A DNA stretch of 45,716 bases. Source: Propionibacteriaceae bacterium (GTDB lineage: Bacteria > Actinomycetota > Actinomycetes > Propionibacteriales > Propionibacteriaceae). Under the pieces are notes generated by a model that was given only the letters and a program-made list of their open reading frames with translations, was not told the DNA's origin and ran no database searches. Shown here one piece after another: positions 16,717 through 23,937 of the stretch. Position 1 is the stretch's first letter. Each line of letters begins with the position of its first letter. The position numbers and the translations under genes were made by a program. Location of the stretch: positions 1 through 45,716 of the forward strand of contig JAISUF010000003.1 in NCBI GenBank assembly GCA_031272195.1. The letters are read 5' to 3'.

Positions 16717-18173
16717 TGCGCGTCATGGCACAGGTTGGGATGGTCCTCAACCTCGACAAATGCATCGGCTGCGCCACCTGCTCGGTCACCTGCAAACAGA
16801 CCTGGACCAACCGCGACGGCGTCGAATACGTCTGGTTCAACAACGTCGAGACGAAGCCCGGCATCGGCTATCCGAAACGCTGGGAGGACCAGTCGGCCTG
16901 GCGGGGCGGCTGGCGGGTGGACGCCAACGGCCGGCTGCGGCTGGCCTCCGGCGGCAAGCTGAAACGCCTGTCGCGGATCTTCGCCAACCCGGACCTGCCG
17001 ACCCTCGACGATTACTACGACCCGGCGACCTACGATTTCGACACGCTGCTGACCGCCCCGGCCGGCGATCGCATGCCGGTGGCCCGCCCGATCTCGGCCA
17101 TCACCGGCCAGCCGATGCGCCTGACCTGGGGCCCGAACTGGGACGACGACCTGGGCGGCTCCGGCCGCTATGCCGCCGACGACCCGGACATGGCGGCCGT
17201 CCGCGACCAGGTGAGAATGTCGTTCGAGCAGACGTTCATGTTCCACCTGCCGAGGTTGTGCGAGCACTGCCTCAACCCGGCCTGTGTGGCGTCGTGCCCA
17301 TCGGGGGCGATGTACAAACGCGCGTCTGACGGCATAGTGCTGGTCGACCAGAACAAGTGCCGGGGCTGGCGGATGTGCGTCAGCGCCTGCCCGTACAAGA
17401 AGGTCTACATCAACCGCCTCAGCGGCAAGGCCGAGAAGTGCACCTTCTGCTTCCCGCGCATCGAGCAGGGCGTGCCGACGGTTTGCGCCGAGACTTGCGT
17501 CGGGCGCCTGCGCTACATCGGCTTGCTATTGTACGACGCCGACGCCGTCGGCGAGGCGGCCGCGTCGCCCGGCGACTTGGTGGAGGCGCAACGGTCGGTC
17601 TTCTTGGATCCCAACGATCCGGCCGTCGTCGCCCAGGCGCGGCGCGACGGCATTGGCGAGGACTGGATCGCCGCCGCCCAGGCCTCGCCGGTCTGGGCGC
17701 TGGCGATGCGCCACAAGGTCGCCCTGCCGCTGCACCCCGAATACCGCACGCTGCCGATGATTTGGTACATCCCGCCGCTGTCGCCGGTGTTGGACGCGAC
17801 CTCGGCCATGGGCGGCGACTCGGCTGACGCCGACGACGTCTTCCACGCCGTCGCCAACCTGCGCATCCCGCTGGAATATCTGGCCGCGCTGTTCGCCGAC
17901 GGCGACGCCGACCTGGTGGCCGGCGTCCTGATGAAGCTGTCGGCGATGCGCTCCCATATGCGCTGCCTGACGACCGGCCGGGTGGCGTCCGACGACTGGG
18001 CGACCCGCGTCGGGTCGACGGCCGAGGAGTTGGAGTCGCTCTACCGGCTGCTGGCCGTCGCCAAGATGTCCGAGCGCTACGTCATCCCGCCGGCCCACCG
18101 CGAGGACGCCGCCGAACTGGCCGGCTGGACGACCGGCTGCCCGCTCGACCAAGTGGCTGTGGGGCGGCCATGA
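16716..18173 (+). CDS. narH: Respiratory nitrate reductase beta subunit
   Basis: 485 residues, ATG at 16716 overlapping the narG stop. Electron-transfer subunit carrying four Fe-S clusters between NarI haem and NarG. First Cys group C16-I-G-C19-A-T-C22-SVT-C26; further groups CEHCLNPACVASCPSG, CRGWRMCVSACPYKK (Trp in place of one Cys, the hallmark of the [3Fe-4S] cluster) and CTFCFPRIEQGVPTVCAETC. The C-terminal third (RIPLEYLAALFADGD and onward) is the usual NarH tail that contacts NarI. Length and all ligands are normal. Its stop overlaps the narJ start by 4 nt. Confidence 0.97.
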   Translation: MRVMAQVGMVLNLDKCIGCATCSVTCKQTWTNRDGVEYVWFNNVETKPGIGYPKRWEDQSAWRGGWRVDANGRLRLASGGKLKRLSRIFANPDLPTLDDYYDPATYDFDTLLTAPAGDRMPVARPISAITGQPMRLTWGPNWDDDLGGSGRYAADDPDMAAVRDQVRMSFEQTFMFHLPRLCEHCLNPACVASCPSGAMYKRASDGIVLVDQNKCRGWRMCVSACPYKKVYINRLSGKAEKCTFCFPRIEQGVPTVCAETCVGRLRYIGLLLYDADAVGEAAASPGDLVEAQRSVFLDPNDPAVVAQARRDGIGEDWIAAAQASPVWALAMRHKVALPLHPEYRTLPMIWYIPPLSPVLDATSAMGGDSADADDVFHAVANLRIPLEYLAALFADGDADLVAGVLMKLSAMRSHMRCLTTGRVASDDWATRVGSTAEELESLYRLLAVAKMSERYVIPPAHREDAAELAGWTTGCPLDQVAVGRP

Positions 18174-18862
18174 CGTTCGGACCGCTGCCCTGCGAGCCGG
18201 CCGTCGAGCCCGCCCGGCCGAGGCTTCGGCGCTACCAGGCCCGGCGCGACGTCTATGCGCTGGCCGGGCTGTGCCTGTCGTACCCCGACGACGACCTGCT
18301 GGCCCGCCGCCAGGCGATCCTGGACGCCTGCCGGGCGCTGCCGTCGGGCCGTCCCCGCGACGAGCTGGCCGGCTTCGCCGAATGGTTCGCCGGCGCCGAG
18401 CCGGGCCGCCTGCGGGTGGCGTACGTCCAGACTTTCGACCACAAGCGCCGCACCGCCCTCGACGTGACGTTCGCCCGCTACGGCGACGCCCGCCTGCGCG
18501 GCGGCGCGCTGCTGGCGCTGCGCCAGGCCTACCAGGCGGCAGGCTTCGCGCCAACCCGAGACGAACTGCCGGACCACCTGCCGACTGTCTTGCAGTTCGC
18601 GGCGCTGGCGGGCGACGACGAGGCGGACCGCGTGCTGGCGAGCGTTCGCGTCGGCATCGAGCTGATCGCGCGGGCCCTGGCCGACCGCCGTTCCGCCTAC
18701 GCCCCCGTGCTGGCGTCGGTCGTCGCCTGCCTGCCCGCCGCCGACGACAGCCTGGAGGCCGAATTGGCGGCTGTCGTCGCCGACGGCCCGCGCTCCGAAC
18801 TGGTCGGCGCGTCGGCTCCCGCCCAGTGCGGCGAGAGCGTCTGGGAAGGAGCCTTGGCATGA
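18170..18862 (+). CDS. narJ: Nitrate reductase maturation chaperone
   Basis: 230 residues, ATG at 18170 in an ATGA overlap with narH. TorD/NarJ-family helical chaperone that binds the NarG N-terminus and holds NarGH until clusters and Mo cofactor are inserted; it is not part of the final enzyme. Diagnostic run YVQTFDHKRRTALDVTF and DARLRGGALLAL at about residues 85-125, and ELPDHLPTVLQFAAL further on. The final 40 residues are less conserved. The narI start lies within its stop region (overlap of 4 nt), consistent with a stoichiometry-coupled operon. Confidence 0.93.
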   Translation: MTFGPLPCEPAVEPARPRLRRYQARRDVYALAGLCLSYPDDDLLARRQAILDACRALPSGRPRDELAGFAEWFAGAEPGRLRVAYVQTFDHKRRTALDVTFARYGDARLRGGALLALRQAYQAAGFAPTRDELPDHLPTVLQFAALAGDDEADRVLASVRVGIELIARALADRRSAYAPVLASVVACLPAADDSLEAELAAVVADGPRSELVGASAPAQCGESVWEGALA

Positions 18863-19539
18863 ACTGGTCGGTCGTCTTGTTCGGCGTTTGGCCCTACATC
18901 GCCCTCGCCGTTTTCGTTGTCGGGCACATCTGGCGCTGGCGCTGCGACCAACTCGGCTGGACGACGCGCACCTCCGAGCTGTCGGAGAAGCGCTGGCTGA
19001 TGTGGGCCTCGCCGATCTTCCACTTGGGCATGCTGCTCGTCATCGCCGGACACGCTCTCGGCCTGCTGGTGCCTCCGGCCGCCACGGCCGCACTGGGGAT
19101 CTCCGAGACGGCCTACCACATGGTCGCCGTCGGGGCCGGGGTGACGGCCGGTCTGGTCTTGGCGGTTGGCGTCGTGCTGCTGGTGCTGCGCCGCTTCATC
19201 CTGCGAACGCGCCTGCGGCTGGTCACCCGGCCGGGCGATGTCGTGGTGTACGCGCTGGCCGTCGTCGTGGTGGCCTTCGGCCTGTGGGCGACGTTCGCCG
19301 CCAACGTCGCCGGGCCCGGCTACGACTACCGCGAGACCATCGCGGTGTGGTTCCGCTCGATCTTCTACTGCCAGCCCCAAGTCGACTTGATGGCGTCCGC
19401 GCCCTGGCAATACCAGGTCCACGTCACCGCCGCCTGGGCGCTGATCGCCGCCTGGCCGTTCTCCCGGCTGGTCCACGTCTGGTCGGCGCCGCTGGGCTAC
19501 CTGACCCGCCCCGCCATCGTCTACCGGGAACAGCCATGA
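18859..19539 (+). CDS. narI: Respiratory nitrate reductase gamma subunit (cytochrome b)
   Basis: 226 residues, ATG at 18859 overlapping the narJ stop. Integral membrane diheme cytochrome b with five helices that oxidises menaquinol and passes electrons to NarH. The four haem-ligating histidines are at H55 and H65 (IFHLGMLLVIAGHALG) and H188 and H206 (QYQVHVTAAW, RLVHVWSAP), at practically the same numbers as in E. coli NarI (56, 66, 187, 205). It closes the narGHJI operon; the next 150 nt contain the repeat described at 19591 before the moa fusion begins. Confidence 0.95.
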   Translation: MNWSVVLFGVWPYIALAVFVVGHIWRWRCDQLGWTTRTSELSEKRWLMWASPIFHLGMLLVIAGHALGLLVPPAATAALGISETAYHMVAVGAGVTAGLVLAVGVVLLVLRRFILRTRLRLVTRPGDVVVYALAVVVVAFGLWATFAANVAGPGYDYRETIAVWFRSIFYCQPQVDLMASAPWQYQVHVTAAWALIAAWPFSRLVHVWSAPLGYLTRPAIVYREQP

Positions 19540-19590
19540 GCCCGCGCGGCCACCGGCGGGTTGTGCCGTCTCGCGCCCCGTCTCGCCTCC

Positions 19591-19681
19591 GTCCCGCCGT
19601 CCGGCGGGCGGCCCTGGGTCGAAACCCTCGCCCGCTGGAACGGCACACCCAACGTCCCGCCGTCCGGCGGGCGGCCCTGGG
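19591..19681 (+). repeat. Two exact 28-bp repeats with internal palindrome
   Basis: Identical 28-bp copies at 19591-19618 and 19654-19681, 63 bp apart. Each contains CCCGCCG and CGGCGGG separated by TC, a perfect 7-bp dyad that can form a tight hairpin, followed by CGGCCCTGGG. They fill the narI-moa gap and could slow or attenuate read-through into the moa genes, or be copies of a dispersed repeat. Confidence 0.7.
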
Positions 19682-19690
19682 GGTTCGGCG

Positions 19691-21328
19691 ATGACGGCTC
19701 TTGGCGACGGTATGGACGGCCCGCGTTGCGACGCCACCGGCGTTGAGCGGCCAACCGGTTTGACGCACGTCGACGCGGCTGGGCGCGTCCACATGGTCGA
19801 CGTCGGCGCGAAGTCCGTGACGGCCCGGCTGGCGCGGGCGGAAGCCTTCGTCGCCTGCTCGGCCGAGGCGCTGCGGCAGTTGGCGACGGGCGCTCTGGCC
19901 AAGGGCGACGGCTTGGCGGTGGCCCGCGTCGCCGGGATCATGGCCGCCAAGCGGACCGCCGACTTGATCCCGTTGGCCCACCCGCTGCCGATCGACGCCG
20001 TGTCGGTGGAGCTGGCCCTGGAGCCCGGCGGGGTGCGGATCGAGGCGCGGGTCCGCACGACGGCCCGCACCGGCGTCGAGATGGAGGCCTTGACGGCCTG
20101 CGCCGTGGCCGGGTTGGCGGTCGTCGACATGGTGAAGGCGGTCGACCGCGGCGTCCGCGTCGAAGGCCTGCGCGTCATCGAGAAGTCGGGCGGCGCGTCC
20201 GGGTCGTGGGCGGCGGGCGGCGGCGGGCTGGCCCGTCGGGAGGCCTTGCCGAAGGCGGGAGTAGTGACGGTGTCGGATCGGGCCAGCGCCGGGGAATACG
20301 AGGACGTCTCCGGCCCAACCTTGGCGGCGGCGCTGCGCCGGGCGGGCGCCGAGGACGTCGCGACGCGGCTGGTGCCCGACGAGATCGCCGCCATCCGGGC
20401 CGCCGTCGAAGAGCTGGTCGGCGAGGGCTGCCGTATTGTCTTGACGACGGGTGGCACCGGCATCGGGCCGCGCGACCGCACCCCGGAGGCGCTGGCCGGC
20501 CTGTTCGACTACGAAGTGCCCGGCCTGGCCGAGGGTTTGCGCGCCGTCGGGGCCAGGCGTGTGGCGTCGGCCGCGCTGAGCCGGGGCGTCGCCGGGGTTG
20601 TGCGGGTTGGCGAACCAGTCGTCGGGCGCGCGGACTCGCCGTCCGAGTCCGCAGTCGACCGGCGGCGTCAGGCCGCTAGGGGCGGCGTCGGGACTGCTAC
20701 CGCGTCACAGGCGAGCGGCGCCACCCCGACATTCCCTCCGCCGGATGGGGTGGCCAGGGCTTTCGTCGCCGCGCTGCCAGGGTCGCCCGACGCCGTGGCC
20801 GACGCCATGGCATTCCTAGCGCCGCTGCTGGGCCATATAGCCGACCAGCTTGCGGGCGGGGGGCATCGCCACGTTCCGCCTGGCGGTCCGACGCCGCTGT
20901 CATCCGATCCCAGGCTGGTCTGGGCAACGGTCGGCGAGGGCGCGCTCGACCCGGCGGCTTTGGAGGCGTCGGTGCGGCGGCGGGCGGCCGGGGCCGTGGT
21001 GACGTTCTCGGGCGTGGTGCGCGACCAGGACGGCGGGCGGGCGGTGGCGTCGCGGGAATATTCCGCCCACCCCGCCGCCGAGGGCATGCTGGCCCGCCTG
21101 GCCGTCGAGCAGTTGGCGGCCCACCCCGCAGTGCAAGCCATGGCCGTCGGCCATCGTGTCGGGCCGCTCGAAGTCGGCGACGTGGCCTTCGCCGCAGCGT
21201 GCTCGGCAGCGCACCGGGCCGACGCTTTCGCCGCCTGCGCCGACCTGGTCGACGCCGTCAAAGCCGGTCTGCCGGTGTGGAAGCGGCAACATTTCGACAA
21301 CGGCGACGACGAGTGGGTGGGACTGTGA
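19691..21328 (+). CDS. MoaC-MogA-MoaE triple fusion for molybdopterin synthesis
   Basis: 545 residues with three enzymes in one chain. Residues about 22-170 are MoaC (cyclic pyranopterin monophosphate synthase): VHMVDVGAKSVTARLA, MAAKRTADLIPLAHPLPIDA, ARTGVEMEALTA, GLRVIEKSGG. Residues about 186-385 are MogA/MoaB (molybdopterin adenylyltransferase): TVSDRASAGEYEDVSG, TTGGTGIGPRDRTPEA, ALPGSPDAV. Residues about 400-545 are MoaE, the large subunit of MPT synthase: VTFSGVVRDQDGG, GHRVGPLEVGDVA and the Lys-bearing VKAGLPVWKRQHF. The MogA part carries an unusual insertion of about 50 residues (about 303-353). The start at 19691 is the first ATG after the repeat; 19712 is possible. The moaA start overlaps its stop. 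Confidence 0.92.
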   Translation: MTALGDGMDGPRCDATGVERPTGLTHVDAAGRVHMVDVGAKSVTARLARAEAFVACSAEALRQLATGALAKGDGLAVARVAGIMAAKRTADLIPLAHPLPIDAVSVELALEPGGVRIEARVRTTARTGVEMEALTACAVAGLAVVDMVKAVDRGVRVEGLRVIEKSGGASGSWAAGGGGLARREALPKAGVVTVSDRASAGEYEDVSGPTLAAALRRAGAEDVATRLVPDEIAAIRAAVEELVGEGCRIVLTTGGTGIGPRDRTPEALAGLFDYEVPGLAEGLRAVGARRVASAALSRGVAGVVRVGEPVVGRADSPSESAVDRRRQAARGGVGTATASQASGATPTFPPPDGVARAFVAALPGSPDAVADAMAFLAPLLGHIADQLAGGGHRHVPPGGPTPLSSDPRLVWATVGEGALDPAALEASVRRRAAGAVVTFSGVVRDQDGGRAVASREYSAHPAAEGMLARLAVEQLAAHPAVQAMAVGHRVGPLEVGDVAFAAACSAAHRADAFAACADLVDAVKAGLPVWKRQHFDNGDDEWVGL

Positions 21329-22425
21329 GCGTCGCGGCAGCCCCGGCCTGGTTGGACGAAGAGCGCCTAGACGAGTCCGCGCCGGTGGTGCGCGTCCGGC
21401 AAGGGCTGGATGCGACCCGACAGGCGCGGCCCCAGCCGTCGGCCCAACTGGTCGACTCCTTCGGGCGGGTCCACCGCGACCTGCGAGTGTCGGTGACGGA
21501 CCGCTGCCCGCTGCGCTGCGCCTACTGCGTGCCGTTGGACGACCCGCGCCCCCTGCCCCGCCGCGACCTGATGACGGCCGGCGAGATCGTCAAGGCGGTG
21601 CGCGTCGCCGTCGAACTGGGCGTCACCCGCGTCCGCCTGACCGGCGGCGAGCCCCTGCAACGTCCCGACCTGCCGGACATCGTCGCCGGCATCGCCGCGC
21701 TGCCGTCACCGCCTCAAATCGCCCTGACAACGTGCGGGATCGGCCTCGACCGGCTGGCCCGGCGGCTGGCCAGGGCCGGGCTGGGGCGCGTCAACGTGTC
21801 GCTGGACACCGTCGACCGCGACCGTTTCAAGCTGATCACCGGCCGCGACCGGCTGGCCGACGCCCTGGCCGGCATCGACGCCGCCTGCGCGGCTGGGCTG
21901 CGGCCCGTCAAACTGAACGCCGTCCTGCTGCCCGGCGGCAACGAGGACGACGCCCTCTCGCTGGTCGAGTTCGCGCTGGCCCGCGGCTGCGAGCTGCGCT
22001 TCATCGAATACATGCCGTTGGGGGGACGACGCCCCTGGCGGCGCGACCAGCTCGTCACCGCCGATGCCGTCCTGGACCGCCTGCGCGCCCGCTACCGTTT
22101 GACGCCGCTGCCCGGACGGGGCCACTCGCCGGCCGCCCGCTGGCTGGTGGACGGCGGGCCGGGTGTGGTCGGCGTCATCGCCGCCGTCACCCATCCGTTC
22201 TGCGGCGACTGCGACCGCCTGCGCCTGACGGCCGACGGGCAGCTGCGCTCCTGCCTGTTCGGCAACGTCGAACACGACCTGCTGGGGCCGCTGCGGCGCG
22301 GCGCCGACGACGCCGAACTGGCGGACGTCCTGCGCGGCAGCGTGTGGGCGAAACCGCCCGGCCACGGCATCGACCAGCCGGGCTTCCACCCGCCGTCGCG
22401 TCCGATGTCGGCGATCGGGGGCTGA
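21325..22425 (+). CDS. moaA: GTP 3',8-cyclase (radical SAM)
   Basis: 366 residues, GTG at 21325 in a GTGA overlap with the moa fusion. First enzyme of Mo cofactor synthesis, converting GTP to 3',8-cyclo-GTP. Radical-SAM cluster motif C61-PLR-C65-AY-C68 (in TDRCPLRCAYC), SAM-binding LTGGEPLQRPDL, and the C-terminal cluster motif HPFCGDCDRLRLTADGQLRSC that binds GTP. The chain ends in the conserved Gly-Gly (AIGG). The first about 45 residues before FGRVHRDLRVSVTD are longer than usual and probably flexible. mobA begins 1 nt after its stop. Confidence 0.95.
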   Translation: MSVAAAPAWLDEERLDESAPVVRVRQGLDATRQARPQPSAQLVDSFGRVHRDLRVSVTDRCPLRCAYCVPLDDPRPLPRRDLMTAGEIVKAVRVAVELGVTRVRLTGGEPLQRPDLPDIVAGIAALPSPPQIALTTCGIGLDRLARRLARAGLGRVNVSLDTVDRDRFKLITGRDRLADALAGIDAACAAGLRPVKLNAVLLPGGNEDDALSLVEFALARGCELRFIEYMPLGGRRPWRRDQLVTADAVLDRLRARYRLTPLPGRGHSPAARWLVDGGPGVVGVIAAVTHPFCGDCDRLRLTADGQLRSCLFGNVEHDLLGPLRRGADDAELADVLRGSVWAKPPGHGIDQPGFHPPSRPMSAIGG

Positions 22426-22426
22426 C

Positions 22427-23146
22427 GTGGGCGAGTCGGAGGTGTTCGATATGGCGGCTATCGTCCTGGCGGGCGGCGCGGGCAGCCGCCTGGGCGGCGT
22501 CAACAAGCCGGCGCTGGTGGACGCGGCTGGACGCTCGTCGCTGCGGCGCGTCCTGGATGGCTGCGTGGGCGCTTGGCCAGTGGTCGTCGTCGGACCTGAC
22601 GAGTTGGTGCGCGAAAGCCTGATCAGTTGTGACGGTGACGTGCCCGGCCTGCGGGTGGTCTGCGAGCGACCGGCGGGTTCTGGGCCCGCGCGGGCGGTGG
22701 CGGCCGGGGTCGGAGACGTCTGCGCCGCCGAGTGCGCGCCGCAGTGGACGATTGTCACGGCCGGCGACATGCCTTGTGCCGGGCAGGCCCTGAAAGTCCT
22801 GCGTCAGGCGTTGTCAAACGACTGCGGTGAGGGCCTGTCAGCGCCCGCGGACAGGCGCGGGAACGGCAGTGGCGCGGTCGTGGCCCCCGGCGGCGTGATC
22901 GCGACAGCCGACGGACGACGCCAGTGGCTGTTGGCAATCGCGCGTACCGCCGCCCTGGCCAAGGCCTGCGCGGCGCTGCCGCCATGGACTGTGGGCCAGC
23001 GCGGCGAGTCGATGCGCGCTGTGCTGGGCAACTTGGACTTGCGCGAGGTCGCGGTGCCGGCGGACGCGGCGGCCGATTTGGACGAGTGGGCCCAAGTCGA
23101 ACGCCTCGGCTTCGCGCGATCAGAAGAAAGGAACACCAATGGATGA
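22427..23146 (+). CDS. mobA: Molybdenum cofactor guanylyltransferase
   Basis: 239 residues, GTG at 22427, 1 nt after the moaA stop. MobA joins GMP from GTP to Mo-molybdopterin, giving the bis-MGD form used by NarG. Nucleotide loop LAGGAGSRLGGVNKPAL at about residues 14-30 keeps the key Lys; the residue before it is Asn where many homologues have Asp. The metal-binding TAGDMP motif lies at about residues 110-115. The C-terminal part (LPPWTVGQRGESMRAVLGNLDL) is the usual MobA/NTP-transferase tail. Its end overlaps the start of the DUF6457-like gene by 8 nt. Confidence 0.88.
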   Translation: MGESEVFDMAAIVLAGGAGSRLGGVNKPALVDAAGRSSLRRVLDGCVGAWPVVVVGPDELVRESLISCDGDVPGLRVVCERPAGSGPARAVAAGVGDVCAAECAPQWTIVTAGDMPCAGQALKVLRQALSNDCGEGLSAPADRRGNGSGAVVAPGGVIATADGRRQWLLAIARTAALAKACAALPPWTVGQRGESMRAVLGNLDLREVAVPADAAADLDEWAQVERLGFARSEERNTNG

Positions 23147-23405
23147 ATTCGCAGTGTTGGAACGCTGGCTGGCCGCCTTGCGCGACCGCCTTGACCTGGA
23201 CGGCCTGGCCGACCCCGACTGGCAAGACTTGCTCGACACCGTGCGGCTGACCGCCCACGGCGTCATCCACGCGGCCGGGCCGGTGGCCGCTTTCGCCGTC
23301 GGTTACGCCGCCGCCAAAGGCGGCGGAGCGGCGTCGGCGTCGGCCTCGGCGCTGGACGCGGTACGCGGCGCGGTGGAGGGCTTCGACCCGGAGTCGGCCC
23401 GATGA
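23139..23405 (+). CDS. DUF6457-like small protein of the moa operon
   Basis: 88 residues, ATG at 23139 with AGAAAGGA upstream, overlapping mobA. It resembles the short helical DUF6457 family often found after mobA in actinobacteria: N-terminal WLAALRDRLDL, middle LLDTVRLTAHGVIHAAGPVAAFAVGYAAAK in two pieces, and a low-complexity Ala/Ser tail. No catalytic motif and no established function; location implies a role in the Mo cofactor pathway. Overlap with moaD at its 3' end (ATGA) shows operon membership. Confidence 0.65.
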   Translation: MDEFAVLERWLAALRDRLDLDGLADPDWQDLLDTVRLTAHGVIHAAGPVAAFAVGYAAAKGGGAASASASALDAVRGAVEGFDPESAR

Positions 23406-23770
23406 CCCCGCCGACCGCCACCAGCGCGGACGTGACGACAGCCCCGTCCGCCAGGGCGGCTGACGGCCCTGCCGTCGAGCCCAGCACAGTCGCCAGCCAG
23501 GTCGGGGCAGGCGCCGCGACCGGCACCGTGACGGTGCGCTACTTCGCGGCCGCCCGGGCCGCCGCCGGGATCGACGCGGACACCGTGCCAGCCGGTCAAA
23601 CTCTGGCGCAGACGGTGGACGCCCTCGGCGCCAGCCACGGCCCGGACCTGGCATCCGTCCTGGCCCGCTGCAGCTTCCTCGTCAACGGCGTCCGCCGCGA
23701 CTTGGACGCCCCCGACCCGCTGCCCGGCAGCACCACCTTGGACGTCCTGCCGCCGTTCGCCGGGGGATAG
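23402..23770 (+). CDS. moaD: Molybdopterin synthase small subunit
   Basis: 122 residues, ATG at 23402 overlapping the previous stop. Ubiquitin-like sulfur carrier: VTVRYFAAARAAAGIDADTV, FLVNGVRRDLDAPDPLPG, and the C-terminal PPFAGG whose final Gly is thiocarboxylated after MoeB activation. The carrier domain covers about residues 42-122; the first 41 residues are an unusual Ala/Thr/Pro-rich extension. It pairs with the MoaE domain of the fusion at 19691. A direct repeat includes its last codons and stop. Confidence 0.88.
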   Translation: MTPPTATSADVTTAPSARAADGPAVEPSTVASQVGAGAATGTVTVRYFAAARAAAGIDADTVPAGQTLAQTVDALGASHGPDLASVLARCSFLVNGVRRDLDAPDPLPGSTTLDVLPPFAGG

Positions 23771-23833
23771 GGGCCCCGGCGGGCGCGTTCATCCGCCACA
23801 CGCGCCCTGCCCCGGTTCGCCGGGGAATAGGGG
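23755..23833 (+). repeat. Direct repeat duplicating the moaD stop region
   Basis: Copies at 23755-23773 and 23815-23833, 18 of 19 bases identical (GTTCGCCGGGG then RATAGGG). The first includes the last three moaD codons and TAG; the second lies 60 nt downstream in the gap before the convergent moeA stop. Confidence 0.65.
23781..23807. terminator. Hairpin between moaD and moeA
   Basis: GGGCGCG (23781-23787) and CGCGCCC (23801-23807) are perfect complements around a 13-nt loop, between the two direct repeat copies and between convergent genes. Possible bidirectional terminator without a clear U tract. Confidence 0.4.
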
Positions 23834-23937
23834 AACGGCCCTTGGACGCCACCAGCCCGACGATAGGCCCCGATGGCGTGCCCTGTCGCGTTCGTGCCAA
23901 CCCTGCGATGGACATGGGGAGCGTCAGGTCGGCGGGC

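Noticed and set aside
19591..19681. CRISPR-like repeat pair
   Set aside because: Only two units, a 35-bp gap that is not spacer-like in context, and no cas genes in the window.
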